A stretch of 64,000 nucleotides of DNA. Origin: Halpernia frigidisoli. Its GTDB lineage: Bacteria; Bacteroidota; Bacteroidia; Flavobacteriales; Weeksellaceae. The notes below the pieces were generated by a model. That model saw nothing but the letters and a program-made list of their open reading frames with translations, was not told the DNA's origin and did no database searches. The translations under genes and the position numbers were made by a program. Positions 8,183 through 17,250 of the stretch are shown here, one piece after another (the first letter of the stretch is position 1; every line of letters starts with the position of its first letter). The stretch is taken from assembly GCF_900113805.1 (NCBI RefSeq), contig NZ_FOQT01000002.1, forward strand, positions 310,001 to 374,000, written 5' to 3'.

Positions 8183-9925
8183 CTAATTATTTGAAGAAAA
8201 AGTTAAATATAAATCACCATTCCGTAAAGTGCCATCTGACATAATTTCCCATTCAGTATTAGTTCTCTGAGGAGTGGTTATTGTCATTTTAATTTTATTT
8301 CCATCAAAAATAAATGTTCCACCACTTTTCCATTTAGATGAGTCTTGTATATCAGATGGATCAGATCCTAAAAAAGTTACAACAGTATGTTTTTGATTAA
8401 ACATTATATACATTGATGAGTAATTAGATATAGATGGATTCACTTTATAAATGCCAAATTTGAAATTATTATTTTGTTTTGGACTATCATTAGAAGTATT
8501 TAATTTAATACTCGCCTGTTTATCCGCTACTCCATTTTTGAAAACTAATTTTGTCATTGTTCCATTGTGGTAATAATTTACTAAGCCATCTATAACATCG
8601 TTATTAAAATTGCATTCCATTCTTTCTGTATCATCATCTGATTTTGGATAAAGAACAAAAGCACCCTCCTTAACTCCCTTCACATAGTTTCCGACACTCT
8701 TAATACCATCAATAATTAATGTTCCATTACCATTTTTTTCATTATTGGTGAATTTCCCATCATATATTGAACCATCTTTATAGTAAATCTTACCATCTCC
8801 ATCATCATTATTAATGAAGTTCGCATCAATTTTTTTTATATTTCCCCCGTCAGTTTTTGTGAGAATTCCTTTACCATAGAAATGACCTGTTGAATCAAAA
8901 GATCCGTCATAGATTAAATTTTTTCCTGTATATAATCCTTTTTTCATACGCCCCTTCTCGAATAACCCTTCAAAAGTATCTTTATCTGAATATGTCATGA
9001 TACCATAACCATCAGGCTCAAAATCAGTATTAAATTCACCTGAGTAAATATTCCCATTTTTAAATGTAAAAATACCTTTTCCATTAACTTTCTGATTAGA
9101 AAACTGTGCTTTTAAAGTCCCTATATCTGATGTTAGTGTACCATTTCCGTTAAATGAATTATCTTTCCATTCTCCATTATATTCCCAACCACCAAAATAT
9201 TTACCTATACCTACACCATTAATACTTCCTTTTAAAAAATCTCCAACATATATCAGATCTTTACTCGTATATTTCCCTTTTCCTTCCGAAAATCCAAGTT
9301 TAAATTCTCCTTCGTAAATATCTCCATTGAGGTACATTAATTTCCCATGTCCATTTGGTTGTAATCCTCCATAAGAGAATTCACCCTCATATTTGCTCCC
9401 TCCGTTTAATTTTAAATTCCCGAATCCTTTTTTACCGCCACTCTCCCAAGTAATTGAATATGAAGAAAATACTTCATTTAAACCTTTTTTATTTTCATCC
9501 GTATTAAAGAAATCCCCCGTTTCTAAACCAACCAAGAATCCATTTTGATATGTATAAGTTGATTTAGTAACTAAATCTGAATTAAAAAAAATTGATCTGT
9601 TTGATCGTCCTTCCATTATTCCATCTTTAAAAGTGGTTTGTATAACATTCAACTTAGATTTATTATCTGTATACATTTTGATAATACCATCCCCTTCAAC
9701 CAAACCTTTCTTACACTTTCCATCCCATTCTGAGTAAAGTGCAGGATCTGTAGAAGTTGTAAAAAATTTACATTCTTTATTGCCTTTCATGGCAATTCTT
9801 TCGGTTAATTTATTTTCTTGTGCGAAAATCGGTTTGGCAATTAGTAATGTAATAAGTGAAAACCCTATAAGACACTTCATAGTTAAATTTTTTTTTAAAA
9901 TATTATACATTTTTATTTTGACCAA
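8183..9925 (-). CDS. MORN-repeat protein, probably exported
   Basis: The protein has about 580 residues, with roughly a dozen MORN-type repeats of the form 'YxGxFxxGxxxGxGxxxxxxG' (for example 'GDIYEGEFKLGFSEGKGKY', 'GNIYSGEFNTDFEPDGYG', 'GSIYDGKFTNNEKNGNG'). A signal peptide begins at the internal Met encoded at 9880 (MKCLIGFSLITLLIAKPIFAQ); that start is more likely than 9925. The C-terminal ~100 residues are not repeats. MORN repeats form elongated beta scaffolds, and no catalytic domain is visible. It follows the WG-repeat gene by a few bases, so the two are probably one transcript. Confidence 0.8.
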   Translation of the reverse strand: MVKIKMYNILKKNLTMKCLIGFSLITLLIAKPIFAQENKLTERIAMKGNKECKFFTTSTDPALYSEWDGKCKKGLVEGDGIIKMYTDNKSKLNVIQTTFKDGIMEGRSNRSIFFNSDLVTKSTYTYQNGFLVGLETGDFFNTDENKKGLNEVFSSYSITWESGGKKGFGNLKLNGGSKYEGEFSYGGLQPNGHGKLMYLNGDIYEGEFKLGFSEGKGKYTSKDLIYVGDFLKGSINGVGIGKYFGGWEYNGEWKDNSFNGNGTLTSDIGTLKAQFSNQKVNGKGIFTFKNGNIYSGEFNTDFEPDGYGIMTYSDKDTFEGLFEKGRMKKGLYTGKNLIYDGSFDSTGHFYGKGILTKTDGGNIKKIDANFINNDDGDGKIYYKDGSIYDGKFTNNEKNGNGTLIIDGIKSVGNYVKGVKEGAFVLYPKSDDDTERMECNFNNDVIDGLVNYYHNGTMTKLVFKNGVADKQASIKLNTSNDSPKQNNNFKFGIYKVNPSISNYSSMYIMFNQKHTVVTFLGSDPSDIQDSSKWKSGGTFIFDGNKIKMTITTPQRTNTEWEIMSDGTLRNGDLYLTFSSNN

Positions 9926-9930
9926 TTTTT

Positions 9931-11364
9931 TTAAAAATTAAGTTCAAAACTTTTAATAACTTTATGATTTGAATCCTTCTGTAAAAGAGATCCTGAATCA
10001 GGATCAAAATAATTATACTCAAATGGTGCTATAACATTTCCTTTATCATCTATTGCACCCAAATTATCTCCAAGTTTAGCAATAAATAAGTCTTTCTTCT
10101 GTGTTTTTTGAATATCATCGTATTTTATTGGTATTACAATATCTCCATGTCTGTTAACTAAGCCACATTTATTATTTTTTATAACCTTTATATAATCATT
10201 GTTTAAAATTTGTAAAAGATCATATATTGGTAATACGAGAATCTTTCCTGTTTTATCAATTAATCCTCTTCTATTTTTAATAATAATTTCTGCTAACCCA
10301 TCTTCAAAACTACTACAATTATCAAAAGATGTAATAGGTATTATTTCTGTACCATACATATTTATATATCCACATTTTCCGTTTCTACTCACACTCGCTA
10401 TATCTTCACTAAAGTCTTGACAATATTGATAAATCTTCGGAACAATTACATCACCGTTTATATCAAAATAACCACATTTATCTCCAACTTGGACCCTTAA
10501 TAGACCTGAATTAAAGTGCCCAACAGAATTAAAAATATCTTTCTTAAAATCTTCACCTTTTAGATTAATTATCTTGTACCCATTATTTTCTTGTGTCGTA
10601 AACAAACCACCACCAATTCCCACAAGCGTACTATTATATTTAACAGGAAAAATTGTTTTGCCTTCATTATCTAAAATTCCATTTAACTTGCCATTTCTAA
10701 CATAAACATAAGGAGCATAATAAGAATAAATTTCATCATATATGGGTTTAGAAAGTTCTTTTCCATTAATGTCAAATAACATTTCTTTTTTATTTACTTT
10801 AAGTACTATATTATCACCTTGAACTTGTAAAAAGCCTCCTTCACCTTCATTAAAGTTTGTTTTATATTTCTTTTTTAAATCACTGATTAATTTTGGACTA
10901 ATATTACTCGAAATTACTGTTTTACCTATCTGTGACAAAATGAATTTTTTTTCTTCTTCGTTCCATTTTAAACTCAATTTTTTCCTCATAAAAAAAATAT
11001 CTTTTCCGAAGGATTCGTAGTACATATCATTGGGAAAAGTTATTAAATTACTTAAATCATACAAATCTCCATTTCGGGTGTCCAACATTTCAATAATAAA
11101 TTTTTCGGAACTAATTTTCTTTTTAACAATTTCGTAATTATAATAAAAGTTTGGCACACCTGTGAAAAATGGAACTTTGTTAATCTCCTCATATTTGATT
11201 ATATCACCACTTAAATCGTTATTGGTTAAAGCCTTATCATTAGGTTTTTTTATTCTTTTAAAATCTATGGATAATGCCATTTTTGGATTAACGATAGTTG
11301 ATAAATTATCCTGACCAAATGAAAAAAAGGGAATAATAACAAAAAGTATATTTTTAATTTTCAT
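9931..11364 (-). CDS. WG-repeat-containing protein, probably exported
   Basis: This 477-residue protein begins with a short signal peptide (MKIKNILFVIIPFFSFGQ). From about residue 180 on it has WG-like repeats of the type 'GKxGxIDxxGxxxIPxxYd', for example 'GKLNGILDNEGKTIFPVKYN', 'DKCGYFDINGDVIVPKIY' and 'NKCGLVNRHGDIVIPIKYDD'. These repeats build beta-rich scaffolds; no enzymatic site is visible. The N-terminal ~170 residues are unrecognised. It lies between the DUF6150 gene and the MORN gene as part of the island cargo. Confidence 0.82.
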   Translation of the reverse strand: MKIKNILFVIIPFFSFGQDNLSTIVNPKMALSIDFKRIKKPNDKALTNNDLSGDIIKYEEINKVPFFTGVPNFYYNYEIVKKKISSEKFIIEMLDTRNGDLYDLSNLITFPNDMYYESFGKDIFFMRKKLSLKWNEEEKKFILSQIGKTVISSNISPKLISDLKKKYKTNFNEGEGGFLQVQGDNIVLKVNKKEMLFDINGKELSKPIYDEIYSYYAPYVYVRNGKLNGILDNEGKTIFPVKYNSTLVGIGGGLFTTQENNGYKIINLKGEDFKKDIFNSVGHFNSGLLRVQVGDKCGYFDINGDVIVPKIYQYCQDFSEDIASVSRNGKCGYINMYGTEIIPITSFDNCSSFEDGLAEIIIKNRRGLIDKTGKILVLPIYDLLQILNNDYIKVIKNNKCGLVNRHGDIVIPIKYDDIQKTQKKDLFIAKLGDNLGAIDDKGNVIAPFEYNYFDPDSGSLLQKDSNHKVIKSFELNF

Positions 11365-11387
11365 GTATTTATTTTTAAATTATAATA

Positions 11388-11723
11388 TTAGTACATCAAT
11401 GCTTTTTTAGAAGAATTTCTCCACCCCGCTTGATTTTCATAATCCACAAAATAGATTTTTAGATCGGCTTGATTTTCATATTTCTCAAAATATATTTTCT
11501 TTTTCGCTTGATTGGAGTTATCTGTAAAAAACCACTTACCATCATTTTTTCCTGCTTGGTTTTCATACTTTTCTTTGTAAACCAATAAATCCGCTTGGTT
11601 TTCATTTTGTACAACAAATACTTTCACATCAGCCGAATTTTCTGAATTAGTTGAATATATTTTCTGAGCGTTTGAAATACTAAAAGTTAATAGGAGTATT
11701 GCAGTTAAAAATAGTTTTCTCAT
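11388..11723 (-). CDS. DUF6150-like secreted repeat protein
   Basis: The protein has 111 residues: a signal peptide (MRKLFLTAILLLTFSISNAQ) and then about five short units built on 'xENQAdlkvyxv' ('YENQAGKNDGKWFFTD', 'YENQADLKIYFVDYENQAG'). This is the pattern I associate with the DUF6150 family of Bacteroidota; its function is unknown. It lies 23 bp upstream of the WG-repeat gene on the same strand and probably starts that unit. Confidence 0.65.
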   Translation of the reverse strand: MRKLFLTAILLLTFSISNAQKIYSTNSENSADVKVFVVQNENQADLLVYKEKYENQAGKNDGKWFFTDNSNQAKKKIYFEKYENQADLKIYFVDYENQAGWRNSSKKALMY

Positions 11724-12043
11724 GATATTTTTTAGTAATTTTAATTAATTTAAAAATTTCATATACCTAAAGGATATTTAAAATGTAATTTTATGAACGC
11801 TAATGTAATATTTAAATTTAATAAAACTATAAAATTTTATTGTAATAATTTGATATTTAATACATAATAGACCTTAAAAGATACTAATAATTAAAAAAAA
11901 ATTTGAACTATTAAATTTTAGTTCTATTAATTCACAAGATTAACTCGAATTTTGATTTAGATTATAAGATGTGGGGTGACATTTCAGAGGAAGAGTTACA
12001 GAGATTTATTGAAACGGATTGTATGTAAAACAATAAAACATTT
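11724..12043. other. AT-rich divergent intergenic region with one tiny ORF
   Basis: The region separates the minus-strand secreted-repeat unit from the plus-strand genes. It is almost entirely A+T and should hold both promoters, but I see no complete consensus. A 19-residue ORF (11969-12028, MWGDISEEELQRFIETDCM) reads like protein and could be a remnant or a small gene; support is weak. Confidence 0.4.
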
Positions 12044-12325
12044 ATGGAGATATTTTCGGATCAGTTCGGACGGTGTATTTGGTTGGAGGTAAGTACATCA
12101 AAAATTAGAATGGATTTACAGGATTTATCTCCGACATCAGAATATGAAAGATGTGCAACTGTTCATAATACTGAAGAAGTATGTAAGGCTTTAGATGTGG
12201 ATATTGCTAAGGTGGAAGAAAGCCTTCACGATATGGTTAAGAATAAAAATAATGCCTTTGATATTTTTACCGATTTTTTAGATAAGCATAAAATTAAATT
12301 TGATTATTATTCGGGTCGGGGTTAA
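12044..12325 (+). CDS. Hypothetical protein (93 aa)
   Basis: This is a small acidic protein (MEIFSDQFGRCIWLEVSTSK...) with no recognised domain. It is soluble, with predicted helices in the C-terminal half ('VCKALDVDIAKVEESLHDMV'). The composition looks like real coding sequence. It is followed after 79 bp by a zinc-ribbon gene on the same strand; both belong to the island's accessory set. Confidence 0.5.
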   Translation: MEIFSDQFGRCIWLEVSTSKIRMDLQDLSPTSEYERCATVHNTEEVCKALDVDIAKVEESLHDMVKNKNNAFDIFTDFLDKHKIKFDYYSGRG

Positions 12326-12404
12326 AAGCCTATCTCACTTATTCTAATTTAGTGTCTAACCCTTGGAAAACGAACTTCTAAAAAACACATAAAAACTAAT
12401 TTAT

Positions 12405-12722
12405 ATGAAAACAATCTCTTTTACAGGAAAATGTCCCCAATGTGAATTATATGATGAAGAGTATTATATGAGAGAAAATGATAAGAATTTGGAATGTCCT
12501 AATTGCAATCTTATGATTTTGGTAGAAAATAATAAAGCATCAATATTAAGACATCGTGGAAAGGGACAACTTAACTTTAATTTTAATAAATTCAAAGGAA
12601 ATATCCCATACCAAGAAGTGGATCGAATTAGTTATCCGAACGGAAATATTTTAATTGAAAAGCATTTAATAAAATACTTACTATTAACCGTTAATCAAAA
12701 AGAAAAAGATTACAATAAATAA
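12405..12722 (+). CDS. Small zinc-ribbon-like protein
   Basis: The protein has 105 residues. Two CxxC knuckles ('KCPQCE', Cys10/13, and 'ECPNCN', Cys31/34) form a likely zinc ribbon at the N-terminus. The rest is lysine- and asparagine-rich and unrecognised. It could bind nucleic acid or protein, but the sequence shows only the probable metal site. Confidence 0.55.
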   Translation: MKTISFTGKCPQCELYDEEYYMRENDKNLECPNCNLMILVENNKASILRHRGKGQLNFNFNKFKGNIPYQEVDRISYPNGNILIEKHLIKYLLLTVNQKEKDYNK

Positions 12723-12780
12723 AATAAATTTGGTTTTCATTCTTATATTTTTTAAGATTTAATCAAAATACGGTTAAAGT

Positions 12781-13605
12781 TTACGGCACATCAGCACGAA
12801 TTTTTTCTGCGGTAACCAAATATTTATCTCTTTGTTTGTAAAGTTGTTCCCTGTACTTTAATTTCCAAGTAATGATTGAATCGGGATTACCATTTCCTAA
12901 ACTTGCACTACAATTTTGGTGAACCTCTCTTGCCTCATAAGTATTAGTAGCATTTCCTAAATCCCTTCTATAATTTTCGGCAATTCGGATAATTTCATTT
13001 GTTTTTTCTATATCTTGGTCAAGTCTTTTTAATTCTTTTATAGTAGGATCTAATAATTGATCGATTTTTTCTTTTTTCGGCTTAATCGCATCCAAACCGT
13101 TTTTCAACTTTTGTATTATTAACTCATTCTCACTTAGATCGTCTTTAACTTTGAAAATTTGCAAAGAATTATAGCGGTTAATTTCCGATTCTATAGTCGT
13201 TATTGATCCAAAATATTCAATCTTAGCCTTACCAATTTGCTCAATTTCTAAATAGAAATTCTCGATATTATTCTGCAACATTTTTACTTCAGCACGCAAG
13301 GAAATTTGAGATTTAGACAAGTAATATTTGGGGTTGAAACGAGATTTTATTTGGCTTCGGGTATTAACTTGCATTTTTGTTTTAATGATTATACTTGATT
13401 CTAAATTTTTAATTTCATTATCAGCACTGTCAATTTTATTAGTTAGTAATGAAATGTTTCTTATTTCATTTTCTAAATTGAATGATTTTTTAAATTCTAA
13501 ATGTGATTTAAGGATGCTATTATGCTTCAAAATGGAGTCAATTTTAAAATTAATATCATCTAAATATTTGTAGTTGGGGTTAAATATTCTAAAGTAATTT
13601 TTCAT
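12781..13605 (-). CDS. Coiled-coil hypothetical protein
   Basis: The 274-residue, highly charged protein is dominated by heptad-like helices (about 40-90 and 95-210). It has no signal peptide or membrane helix and no recognised domain. The C-terminal ~50 residues ('YEAREVHQNCSASLGNGNPDSI...') are not coiled-coil. It is convergent with the zinc-ribbon gene and next to the GC-rich hairpin region. Its function is unknown. Confidence 0.55.
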   Translation of the reverse strand: MKNYFRIFNPNYKYLDDINFKIDSILKHNSILKSHLEFKKSFNLENEIRNISLLTNKIDSADNEIKNLESSIIIKTKMQVNTRSQIKSRFNPKYYLSKSQISLRAEVKMLQNNIENFYLEIEQIGKAKIEYFGSITTIESEINRYNSLQIFKVKDDLSENELIIQKLKNGLDAIKPKKEKIDQLLDPTIKELKRLDQDIEKTNEIIRIAENYRRDLGNATNTYEAREVHQNCSASLGNGNPDSIITWKLKYREQLYKQRDKYLVTAEKIRADVP

Positions 13606-14179
13606 ATCAAGATTTTTTCAGGGTCATATAAAATTAATCAATTTTACAAAATTTTATTAACTTATATATCAAATAAATTTCGGAATTATGAAAATTTTCG
13701 GAATTCAGTAGATAAAGCCATTTCGAATGTCAAAAAATCAGAATAAATAATCGTTGTAAACCATAATATACTAATTTAATAAATCTAATTCTTTAACGAT
13801 TAGACTTAAAAGTTTAGTGAAATTTGACCAATAATCTCAAAAATAATTAAAAATATTTTTTTAGATTCTCAATTTTCGAAGGAAAAAATATAAAAATTTT
13901 TTTTACCATATTGACCCCCTTATACAAACCAATAAATTATACAGGCTCGGGAGAGAGAGGGGATTCCTCCACCCCTCTGACAGGGAGTCCCCCACCGTTT
14001 ATACAATTCTTATATTTTATTTAAGTTTTTTCACACTAAAAAATTTCGATCAATCTAACAATTAGTTCAAAACTCTCGCACTTTTTTTAGCGCATGTTGG
14101 TCTTCAAATGCGCGCAAAATTTTGTTTTGCTTAAGAGAATGAAGTGAAAAATATTAATGAACGCAGAACATTAAAATTA
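13606..14179. other. Non-coding gap with GC-rich hairpin cluster
   Basis: There is no supported ORF in these 574 bases. Most of the gap is very A+T-rich; the exception is the GC-rich block at 13949-13997, described separately. Confidence 0.5.
13949..13997. promoter_or_regulatory. GC-rich block able to form two exclusive hairpins
   Basis: A 7-bp stem (AGAGGGG 13956-13962 with CCCCTCT 13972-13978) competes with a second stem. The second pairs GGGGATTCCT (13959-13968) with AGGGAGTCCCC (about 13982-13992), using G-T wobbles. The block stands out in an A+T-rich gap. It could be an origin of transfer or replication, a recombination site or an RNA switch; nothing here decides between them. Confidence 0.45.
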
Positions 14180-14779
14180 TTATAATTTACAACCAATTTT
14201 ATTTTTCACTTTTTGAACAGTCGACGGACTAACATTACAAATTTTTGCTACATCTCTGATAGAAGTTCCCTTTTTTAAATTTTTTACGACCTCATGGTGT
14301 TTTTTATAAAAACTATCATCAGACTCGACAGACCCTTTTACACGACCTGTGTATCTATGTTGTGCTTTTGCTATGGCTATCCCGGCTTCTTGGATTTTGA
14401 GTAAATTTGACCGTTCCATTTCCGCAATATTTCCCATGACACTGACAATCAATTTGAAGGCTGAGTTTGGTTTACCTTTAATTAAACTTTCCAACCCTAA
14501 GTTATCAACCTTTAAATTTATTGCATATAAATTTAGTATTTCGATGTTGGATAAAATATCTATTAAGTTTCTTCCCAAGCGATCGATAGAACTGACTGTT
14601 AAATAATTAATCTTGTTATTTTTAATATCCTCGATAACTTTTTCTCCCATAGGTCTTTTGGAGAATGGCACCGCACCCGAAATTATATCGATGTATATTT
14701 TTTCATCAGGGTAAGACTTTTCAAGTTGCCTTGCCACATTCTGATTTCCCGTTGAAACCCGTACGTATCTTGCTTTCAT
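14180..14779 (-). CDS. Serine recombinase (resolvase/invertase family)
   Basis: This 199-residue protein is of the small resolvase type. The catalytic serine is Ser9 in 'RYVRVSTGNQNV'. The 'SIDRLGRNL' motif (about 64-72) and 'EMERSN' (120-125) carry the conserved catalytic Arg and Glu residues. The C-terminal helix-turn-helix ('GTSIRDVAKICNVSPSTVQKV', about 171-191) binds DNA. It could resolve island multimers or invert a segment. It is read toward the GC-rich hairpin block, and a perfect palindrome lies about 50 bp upstream. Confidence 0.9.
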   Translation of the reverse strand: MKARYVRVSTGNQNVARQLEKSYPDEKIYIDIISGAVPFSKRPMGEKVIEDIKNNKINYLTVSSIDRLGRNLIDILSNIEILNLYAINLKVDNLGLESLIKGKPNSAFKLIVSVMGNIAEMERSNLLKIQEAGIAIAKAQHRYTGRVKGSVESDDSFYKKHHEVVKNLKKGTSIRDVAKICNVSPSTVQKVKNKIGCKL

Positions 14780-15451
14780 ATAAATGCTTTAGGCTAAGTT
14801 AACGCTTAACGGCAGGTGTGCCAAATTTAGGGTACCCTTATTTGTAACATCTTATATGATTTGGTTTGGTATTGATGATATTATTTGCGTATTTAATATA
14901 GACTATAATCTAAAAATGGAGCAGACGTATTTTGCAGGATTTAATTTAGACCATCATCGTTGGGTTATAATAATATTTAAATTTGGGAGGGACATATCAT
15001 TAAACGAAATTCCTTCCTTACAATAAGGCAAAACAACTCACTTTTCACCCGTCGCAGAAAAAAATTAAATTATCTATTGATTTCAGGGTCAGGTCAATGT
15101 TTTTTAGGCACATCAATTCTTTGTTGCTCTTCATTTTCCACCTCTCACCTATATTAATTAAGCACTTGTTTAGTTTTTAGTTTTAAATCCTAATAAGTTC
15201 ATTTTCGCCACGTACGACAAAAAGTGTTGTTTAATTTTGAAATTCTACTATGAAAGTACAGTCTTTACATGGAATAAATTAATTCTTCTTTGCTATTATC
15301 AATTCTTGATCGTGAAACTATTTTATTAATAAAATATATGTTTCTCGGATAAATTTATCCCTGTATTTGGTATTAAAATTTATTTTCTTTATATTTTATC
15401 TATCTGACAATCAATATAATATAACAATAAATTCATTATATAAATTTAAAA
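14780..15451. other. Non-coding gap between recombinase and polymerase-like gene
   Basis: These 672 bases contain no supported ORF. They hold the palindrome at 14829-14838 and otherwise A+T-rich sequence. This divergent region should carry the promoters of both flanking genes, and a resolution site or origin would fit here. Confidence 0.4.
14829..14838. promoter_or_regulatory. Palindrome upstream of the serine recombinase
   Basis: The sequence AGGGTACCCT is a perfect 10-bp palindrome, with CAAAT on its left and ATTTG on its right giving an imperfect dyad of about 23 bp. It lies about 50 bp upstream of the recombinase start. It is a candidate crossover site or autoregulatory operator. Confidence 0.35.
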
Positions 15452-17119
15452 ATGGCTAAATATTATCAACCTGTAAACTTCATTGTCCCTGACAATATTG
15501 ATTACAATCGAATCTTCGGAAAAATCGAAGAACACTTAACTGCGAGACGTATAAAAAAAGTGAAACCTAAAAAAGTAACGCCCACGCAAATTAAAAGAGT
15601 ACAAGAGGCGATTTACCTATTCCTGTCATACTTGTATCCTGATGAAAATTTTGAACTTAAATATGGAGAAAGAAGTTTTTGGAAAGGGATAATCTCACGA
15701 GAGTTTAGTGATATTACGGATAAATTAAAAACTACAGTGGTTGATCTCTTAACTGATCCCAAATATCCTATAATTGATGAAAATAAGAGTTATCAGCCAA
15801 ATAAATATAGTAAATCTTATCGCTTAAGATTAGATTTTTGTATTGGTGGTTGTCCGCCCAGGGCTGTCACAATACAGTCGTGTATTTCCCGTAATTATTT
15901 GGCAAAAGTTACCGCTCAACCTCTCTATTTTGATCATGCAACGGTGGTTGGTAATGAAGGGTTCGACTATCTCCTCAATCAGTATGATACTTCTATATTA
16001 ACCATTGATGATGAGGTTGATGATTTTATTAAAAATTATAAGGAATTACTTGATAGTAAACTAAGTAATTTAAATAGAACAGATAAGAAGGAATGGCTAA
16101 CAAAAAAAAGTGAAGATAAAATTAAAAATTTATTATCAATTGTTTCAAAAATTCGTGGTGGTGAATTCAATGAATTCGTTCATAAAAATAATGGAAGGTT
16201 ATATTCACTACCAACTTATTGTGATGAGATAATAAGAAAATTTATAAAAATTAAAGATAGTAGAAATCTCGTTGAAATAGATATATGTAATAGTCATCTT
16301 TACATGTTAGCATCAATATTAGATAAAAACTTTATTTATAATAAAAAAGATAATTTTTCTTTATTTAAATTAAAACAAAACTATTTTAATATCTTAAGTA
16401 ATAATTTAAATGAATCAAGATTTGGTCGTATAATAATTTCTAATCAAATTAAATATAAATCTAAATCAATATCATTATATAATAATTCAATGCTATTATA
16501 TATGTTGGGGATTTTTGATAATAATGATATAAATGAATATAGATCATTGCCTTTTTCCGAAGGAGTTTACGAGTTCGTTGATCAAACTTTGTTCGACGGA
16601 GAGAAAGGAAGAGGGTATGTTAAAAATAGCGTTATGATGCTCTTAAACTTAAAAAATCAGAGGAATAGGAATTCTTTTATAACGACTATGAGTAGGAGGT
16701 ATCCAACCGTTTCTGATATTATTGAGATGATTAATGGTTACAAAGGAGATCTTAGGAATTTATCAACTTTATTACAACGTGTGGAGTCCTACTTATTTTT
16801 AGAGGTTGGTATTAAAAATGTTCTAAGTGAAATTCCTGATCTTAATTTCATTACCGTCCATGATTCAATAATAGTAGATGAATCTTACGCCAACGAGATA
16901 AAGGAAATTCTCTGTAAATCTATCAAATTAGTTACGGGTTTGCCAATTGGTTTTAAAATAAAACCAATACTTAATCCAATGGATACAATCGAAAAAATAG
17001 TTGATGAAAGTTGGTTAACTATGTTGAAGCGGTACAGAAAGTATAGGAGAGACGAAAACAAGAACAGAAAGGAGTGCAATCGTACAAAACGCTCGAATAC
17101 CAAAAAACATACAATATAA
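15452..17119 (+). CDS. Divergent single-subunit polymerase-like protein (family A / T7 RNAP-like palm)
   Basis: The protein has 555 residues. Three motifs occur in the order and spacing of a family A palm: 'LVEIDICNSHLYMLA' (Asp277, motif A position), 'GRGYVKNSVMMLL' (Arg387-x3-Lys391, motif B, close to the T7 RNA polymerase R-x3-K-x2-VM pattern) and 'FITVHDSIIV' (His470-Asp471-Ser472, motif C, HDS as in T7 RNA polymerase). 'NNGRLYSLPTYCDEIIRKFI' precedes motif A, as in related phage proteins. No exonuclease domain is visible; the N-terminal ~240 residues are unrecognised and the C-terminus is very basic. It may copy the island's own DNA. The polymerase assignment is inference from motifs. 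Confidence 0.5.
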   Translation: MAKYYQPVNFIVPDNIDYNRIFGKIEEHLTARRIKKVKPKKVTPTQIKRVQEAIYLFLSYLYPDENFELKYGERSFWKGIISREFSDITDKLKTTVVDLLTDPKYPIIDENKSYQPNKYSKSYRLRLDFCIGGCPPRAVTIQSCISRNYLAKVTAQPLYFDHATVVGNEGFDYLLNQYDTSILTIDDEVDDFIKNYKELLDSKLSNLNRTDKKEWLTKKSEDKIKNLLSIVSKIRGGEFNEFVHKNNGRLYSLPTYCDEIIRKFIKIKDSRNLVEIDICNSHLYMLASILDKNFIYNKKDNFSLFKLKQNYFNILSNNLNESRFGRIIISNQIKYKSKSISLYNNSMLLYMLGIFDNNDINEYRSLPFSEGVYEFVDQTLFDGEKGRGYVKNSVMMLLNLKNQRNRNSFITTMSRRYPTVSDIIEMINGYKGDLRNLSTLLQRVESYLFLEVGIKNVLSEIPDLNFITVHDSIIVDESYANEIKEILCKSIKLVTGLPIGFKIKPILNPMDTIEKIVDESWLTMLKRYRKYRRDENKNRKECNRTKRSNTKKHTI

Positions 17120-17200
17120 ATTATAAAATAGATTGTAAAAAATATTTAATTTTGATTATCAAGAAATTATAAAAAAATATAAGCAGTAATACATTTTAAT

Positions 17201-17231
17201 TTTGTACGGTAAATAAATTTTTATATCTTTG
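17201..17231 (+). promoter_or_regulatory. Bacteroidota promoter (TTTG-N19-TAnnTTTG)
   Basis: TTTG at 17201-17204 and TATCTTTG at 17224-17231 are separated by 19 bases. This is an exact match to the Bacteroidota -33/-7 consensus. Transcription should begin near 17238, a short leader before the ATG at 17251. Confidence 0.75.
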
Positions 17232-17250
17232 CATCATTATAATTAATCAT

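Noticed and set aside
13600-15450. CRISPR array or insertion-sequence ends in the long island gaps
   Set aside because: There are no regularly spaced repeats, no terminal inverted repeats and no transposase.
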